Assembly: GCA_040506195.1 (NCBI GenBank)
Contig: JBEVXH010000004.1
Span: forward strand, 434,001-498,000
Length of the DNA stretch: 64,000 bases
From: Thiodiazotropha sp040506195
GTDB taxonomy: Bacteria; Pseudomonadota; Gammaproteobacteria; Chromatiales; Chromatiaceae
Direction of reading: 5' to 3'
In this document: positions 61,874-64,000 of the stretch, in pieces
Layout of the letters: every line of letters begins with the position of its first letter
How positions within the stretch are numbered: position 1 is the stretch's first letter
Position numbers and translations under genes: made by a program
The notes under the pieces: model-generated
The model's input: the letters and a program-made list of their open reading frames with translations, nothing else
Databases searched by the model: none
What the model was told of the DNA's origin: nothing

Positions 61874-64000
61874 TTAGAACTTGAACGGACTCAGGCCGAT
61901 CTTCTCTACGGTCTCCGCCATGTCGTTGATCAACTGGGGCGCACGCTCCACATCGGTGATGGCAACCTCATGCAGGATCACGCGTTCCGGTTCGAGATTC
62001 AGCGTATCGAGGGTGTCACCCACCTTGCTCATGCGTTCCGCCGCCATGGCCGAGCCTCGTACAAAGTGGCATTGGTAGTCGTCATCGCGACGACAGCCCA
62101 TCATGACGATGCCGTCATAACCGTTGTTCAATGCGTCGGTAACCCAGGAGAGGCTCACCGAGCCCAGGCAGCGGACAGGTATGACACGCGCCCAGGGGTT
62201 GATCTCCACGCCCGCCTGAGCCGCCTGGTCGAGTGCCGGATAGGCGTCGTTCTCACAGGCCAGTACCAGAATGCGTGGTTTCTCGTCCCACTCTTCGGGG
62301 ATCTCGACGTTCTTGATCTGCTGGTTGACGGTCTCCACCGAGTAGTTCTCGAAGGAGATGACGCGCACCGGACAGGCGCCCATACAGGTACCGCAACGAC
62401 GACAACGGGATTCGTTGTACATCGGATAGCCTTCCTCGTCCTCGTTGATGGCGCCGAAGGGGCACTCGACAGTACAGCGCTTACACTGTGTACAACCCTC
62501 CTTGCGGAAGCTCGGGAACGAGAGGTCGCCGGAGCGGGGGTGCGCGGCGCGTCCCAGTCCGGCGTTCTCAGCCGCCTGAATCGCCTTCAGCGCCGCACCG
62601 GTGGCATCGTCACGGGCCTGCTGGGCATCCATGGGGCGACGCACCGGACCGGCGGCATAGATGCCGGTTCGACGGGTCTCATAGGGGAAGCAGATGAAGT
62701 GTGAGTCGTTGAACCCGTTCTTCAGATGCGGCAGGTCGGTGCCCTGGCGGTACTGCAGGTTGAGGATCGAGGGCGGCGCATTTTCAAGAATGGCCTGGGC
62801 CTTCGCCTTTTCCTCTTCATCCTCCGCCTCGTCCACCATCAGCTGGGCATAGGGATCTGGACCGGAGTTTGGCTCCATGCCGGTGGCCAGGACCACTAGG
62901 TCACAGACCATCTCGGTCTCTTCGTTGAGGATCTTGTCCTCGAACTTGACGGTCAGGCTGTCACCGGGCACAACCTCGGATGCGATGCCCTTGGAGAAGG
63001 TGACCATCGCCTGTTGACCGGCGCGGTAGAAATCCTCGCCGCCGGCGCCAGGTGTCCGCAGGTTGTCGAACAGGATGGTGGTATCGCAATCCCCGTTCAA
63101 CTCTTTGAAGTACATCGCCTGCTTGATGGAGACCAGGTCGGTGACGCCGGAGAAATAGGAGAGATGGCCCTCCTTATCCGAACACTGGCCTGCGTTCTGG
63201 ATGAAGCAGACCGAGGTCACCTCTTTGCCGTCGGAAGGCCGCTTGATCGGACCGCCGTTGGCAGCGACCGCCAGGGCCTCCAATTCGTGGTTGTTGACCA
63301 CGTCCGCCGATTTATCATGGGCGAACTCGGGCAGCTGGCTTGCATCGTAGGGCTTCCAGCCGGAAGCCTGGACGATAGCGCCGATGGAGAGGGTCTCGCT
63401 GCTGCCGGATTCGGTGGCTACCTCGACACTGAAGCGGCCCGGTGCGCCCTCGGTCTTGGCGAGGGTGCTGTTGAGGTGGACCGTGATCCTGTCGTCGGCC
63501 TCGATCGCCTCGATCATGCCGGGTACAGGGTTCTCCGCCGGGGCGTCGTAGGGTGAGCGGGTCGGGATGACCTTGTAGTAACCGCCCAGTGCGCCACCCA
63601 GCTGACCACTCTTCTCCACCAGGTGGACCGGGTAGCCGGCTGCTGCGGCCTCGATGGCCGCCGTCATGCCGGTGACACCGCCGCCCACAACCAGAATGTT
63701 CTTGTTGAGGGTCTGCTCGCCGGAGGCGGAGGGCTGTGTCATGGACTTGAGCTCGGCGCACGCCATGCGGATGTAGTCTTCCGCCATCTCCTGGGTGGTC
63801 TCGCTGTTCTCGTCCGTATCGGGACGAACCCAGATGACACCCTCGCGCAGGTTGGCGCGGGTCAGGGCCACGTGGGTAAAGTTGAAGGCCTCGACCTTGG
63901 CGCGCTTGGAACAGGCGGCGATCATGACGTGGGTGACATCCTCATTGGCGATGTCGTCTTTGATAATCTGCACACCCTCGGCGGAGCAGAGCATCTCGTG
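61874..64000 (-). CDS. qmoB: QmoB-type flavin and iron-sulfur protein (5' end outside window)
   Basis: The frame is open to the right edge of the window (codons CAC GAG ATG), so the N-terminal segment with the first CxG cysteine region lies outside. Visible order: an HdrA-like segment MLCSAEGVQIIKDDIA, FAD loop NILVVGGGVTGMTA near the visible residue 118, two [4Fe-4S] motifs CTQCKRCTVECPFG and CRRCGTCMGACPVR, then a fused MvhD-like domain (ILVLACENDAYPALDQAA onward to CRRDDDYQCHF). That fusion distinguishes QmoB from QmoA. It partners AprBA; QmoA should be upstream. The gene is followed by hdrC and hdrB. Confidence 0.92.
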   Translation of the reverse strand, partial: HEMLCSAEGVQIIKDDIANEDVTHVMIAACSKRAKVEAFNFTHVALTRANLREGVIWVRPDTDENSETTQEMAEDYIRMACAELKSMTQPSASGEQTLNKNILVVGGGVTGMTAAIEAAAAGYPVHLVEKSGQLGGALGGYYKVIPTRSPYDAPAENPVPGMIEAIEADDRITVHLNSTLAKTEGAPGRFSVEVATESGSSETLSIGAIVQASGWKPYDASQLPEFAHDKSADVVNNHELEALAVAANGGPIKRPSDGKEVTSVCFIQNAGQCSDKEGHLSYFSGVTDLVSIKQAMYFKELNGDCDTTILFDNLRTPGAGGEDFYRAGQQAMVTFSKGIASEVVPGDSLTVKFEDKILNEETEMVCDLVVLATGMEPNSGPDPYAQLMVDEAEDEEEKAKAQAILENAPPSILNLQYRQGTDLPHLKNGFNDSHFICFPYETRRTGIYAAGPVRRPMDAQQARDDATGAALKAIQAAENAGLGRAAHPRSGDLSFPSFRKEGCTQCKRCTVECPFGAINEDEEGYPMYNESRCRRCGTCMGACPVRVISFENYSVETVNQQIKNVEIPEEWDEKPRILVLACENDAYPALDQAAQAGVEINPWARVIPVRCLGSVSLSWVTDALNNGYDGIVMMGCRRDDDYQCHFVRGSAMAAERMSKVGDTLDTLNLEPERVILHEVAITDVERAPQLINDMAETVEKIGLSPFKF

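Overview
The window looks like the chromosome of a sulfur-oxidising gammaproteobacterium, probably a Chromatiales/Sedimenticola/Thiodiazotropha-like lineage. This is an inference. It rests on the dissimilatory APS reductase genes aprBA, a Qmo/Hdr-type electron-transfer cluster, and the housekeeping order topA-smg-dprA-lysM / def-fmt-rsmB-DUF4390-ntrYX-trkAH that is typical of gammaproteobacteria. I recognised no tRNA, rRNA, CRISPR array or complete insertion sequence.

Layout. 1-5.4 kb: two tandem secreted paralogues, a small SH3-like secreted protein and a putative outer-membrane beta-barrel. 5.5-7.1 kb: a CopZ-like metallochaperone, a zinc-ribbon gene broken by two frameshifts, and an MreB-like single-subdomain protein. 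7.5-9.6 kb: a compact exosortase H module (IPTL-CTERM lipoprotein, XrtH, XrtH partner). 10-13.2 kb: a DJ-1/AraC regulator facing an HD-domain gene, then an HTH-HATPase-DUF4325 regulator behind an array of half-sites. 13.2-18.1 kb: a vitamin B12 uptake operon, btuBFCD, under a cobalamin riboswitch. A second, truncated copy of that riboswitch lies 3.3 kb away, beyond a thrombospondin-type-3 lipoprotein. 21.4-39.4 kb: mostly housekeeping (methyltransferase, YqiA esterase, topA, smg, dprA, LysM, def, fmt, rsmB, ntrYX, trkAH, YqaA). 39.4-41.9 kb: the rest of a five-gene translationally coupled operon on the minus strand. 42.4-46 kb: aprBA with strong codon bias and a clear terminator, then a YkgJ-type cysteine-cluster protein. 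46-49.6 kb: phhB, a membrane-anchored receiver protein and an AAA ATPase.

From about 49.6 to 58.8 kb the sequence becomes AT-richer and accessory. It holds decayed parDE and RAYT transposase genes, a heptamer repeat, a sulfotransferase-like gene, a GAF/LuxR-type regulator, a nitrilase, and a secreted or periplasmic oxidative gene set (tandem NTF2-like protein, SDR, cytochrome c, FAD-linked oxidase). 58.4-64 kb returns to energy metabolism: hdrB, hdrC and a partial qmoB on the minus strand. A duplicated 3' fragment of hdrB with its terminator sits 1.7 kb away, across a DHH phosphoesterase gene.

How the parts fit together: AprBA would oxidise sulfite plus AMP to APS, and QmoB with HdrC and HdrB would form the electron-transfer module on the cytoplasmic side. 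The btu operon supplies cobalamin. The least explained parts are the shared CTTAAAGGA operator sites, the two duplicated regulatory or terminator segments that each flank an unrelated gene, and the oxidase/nitrilase island.
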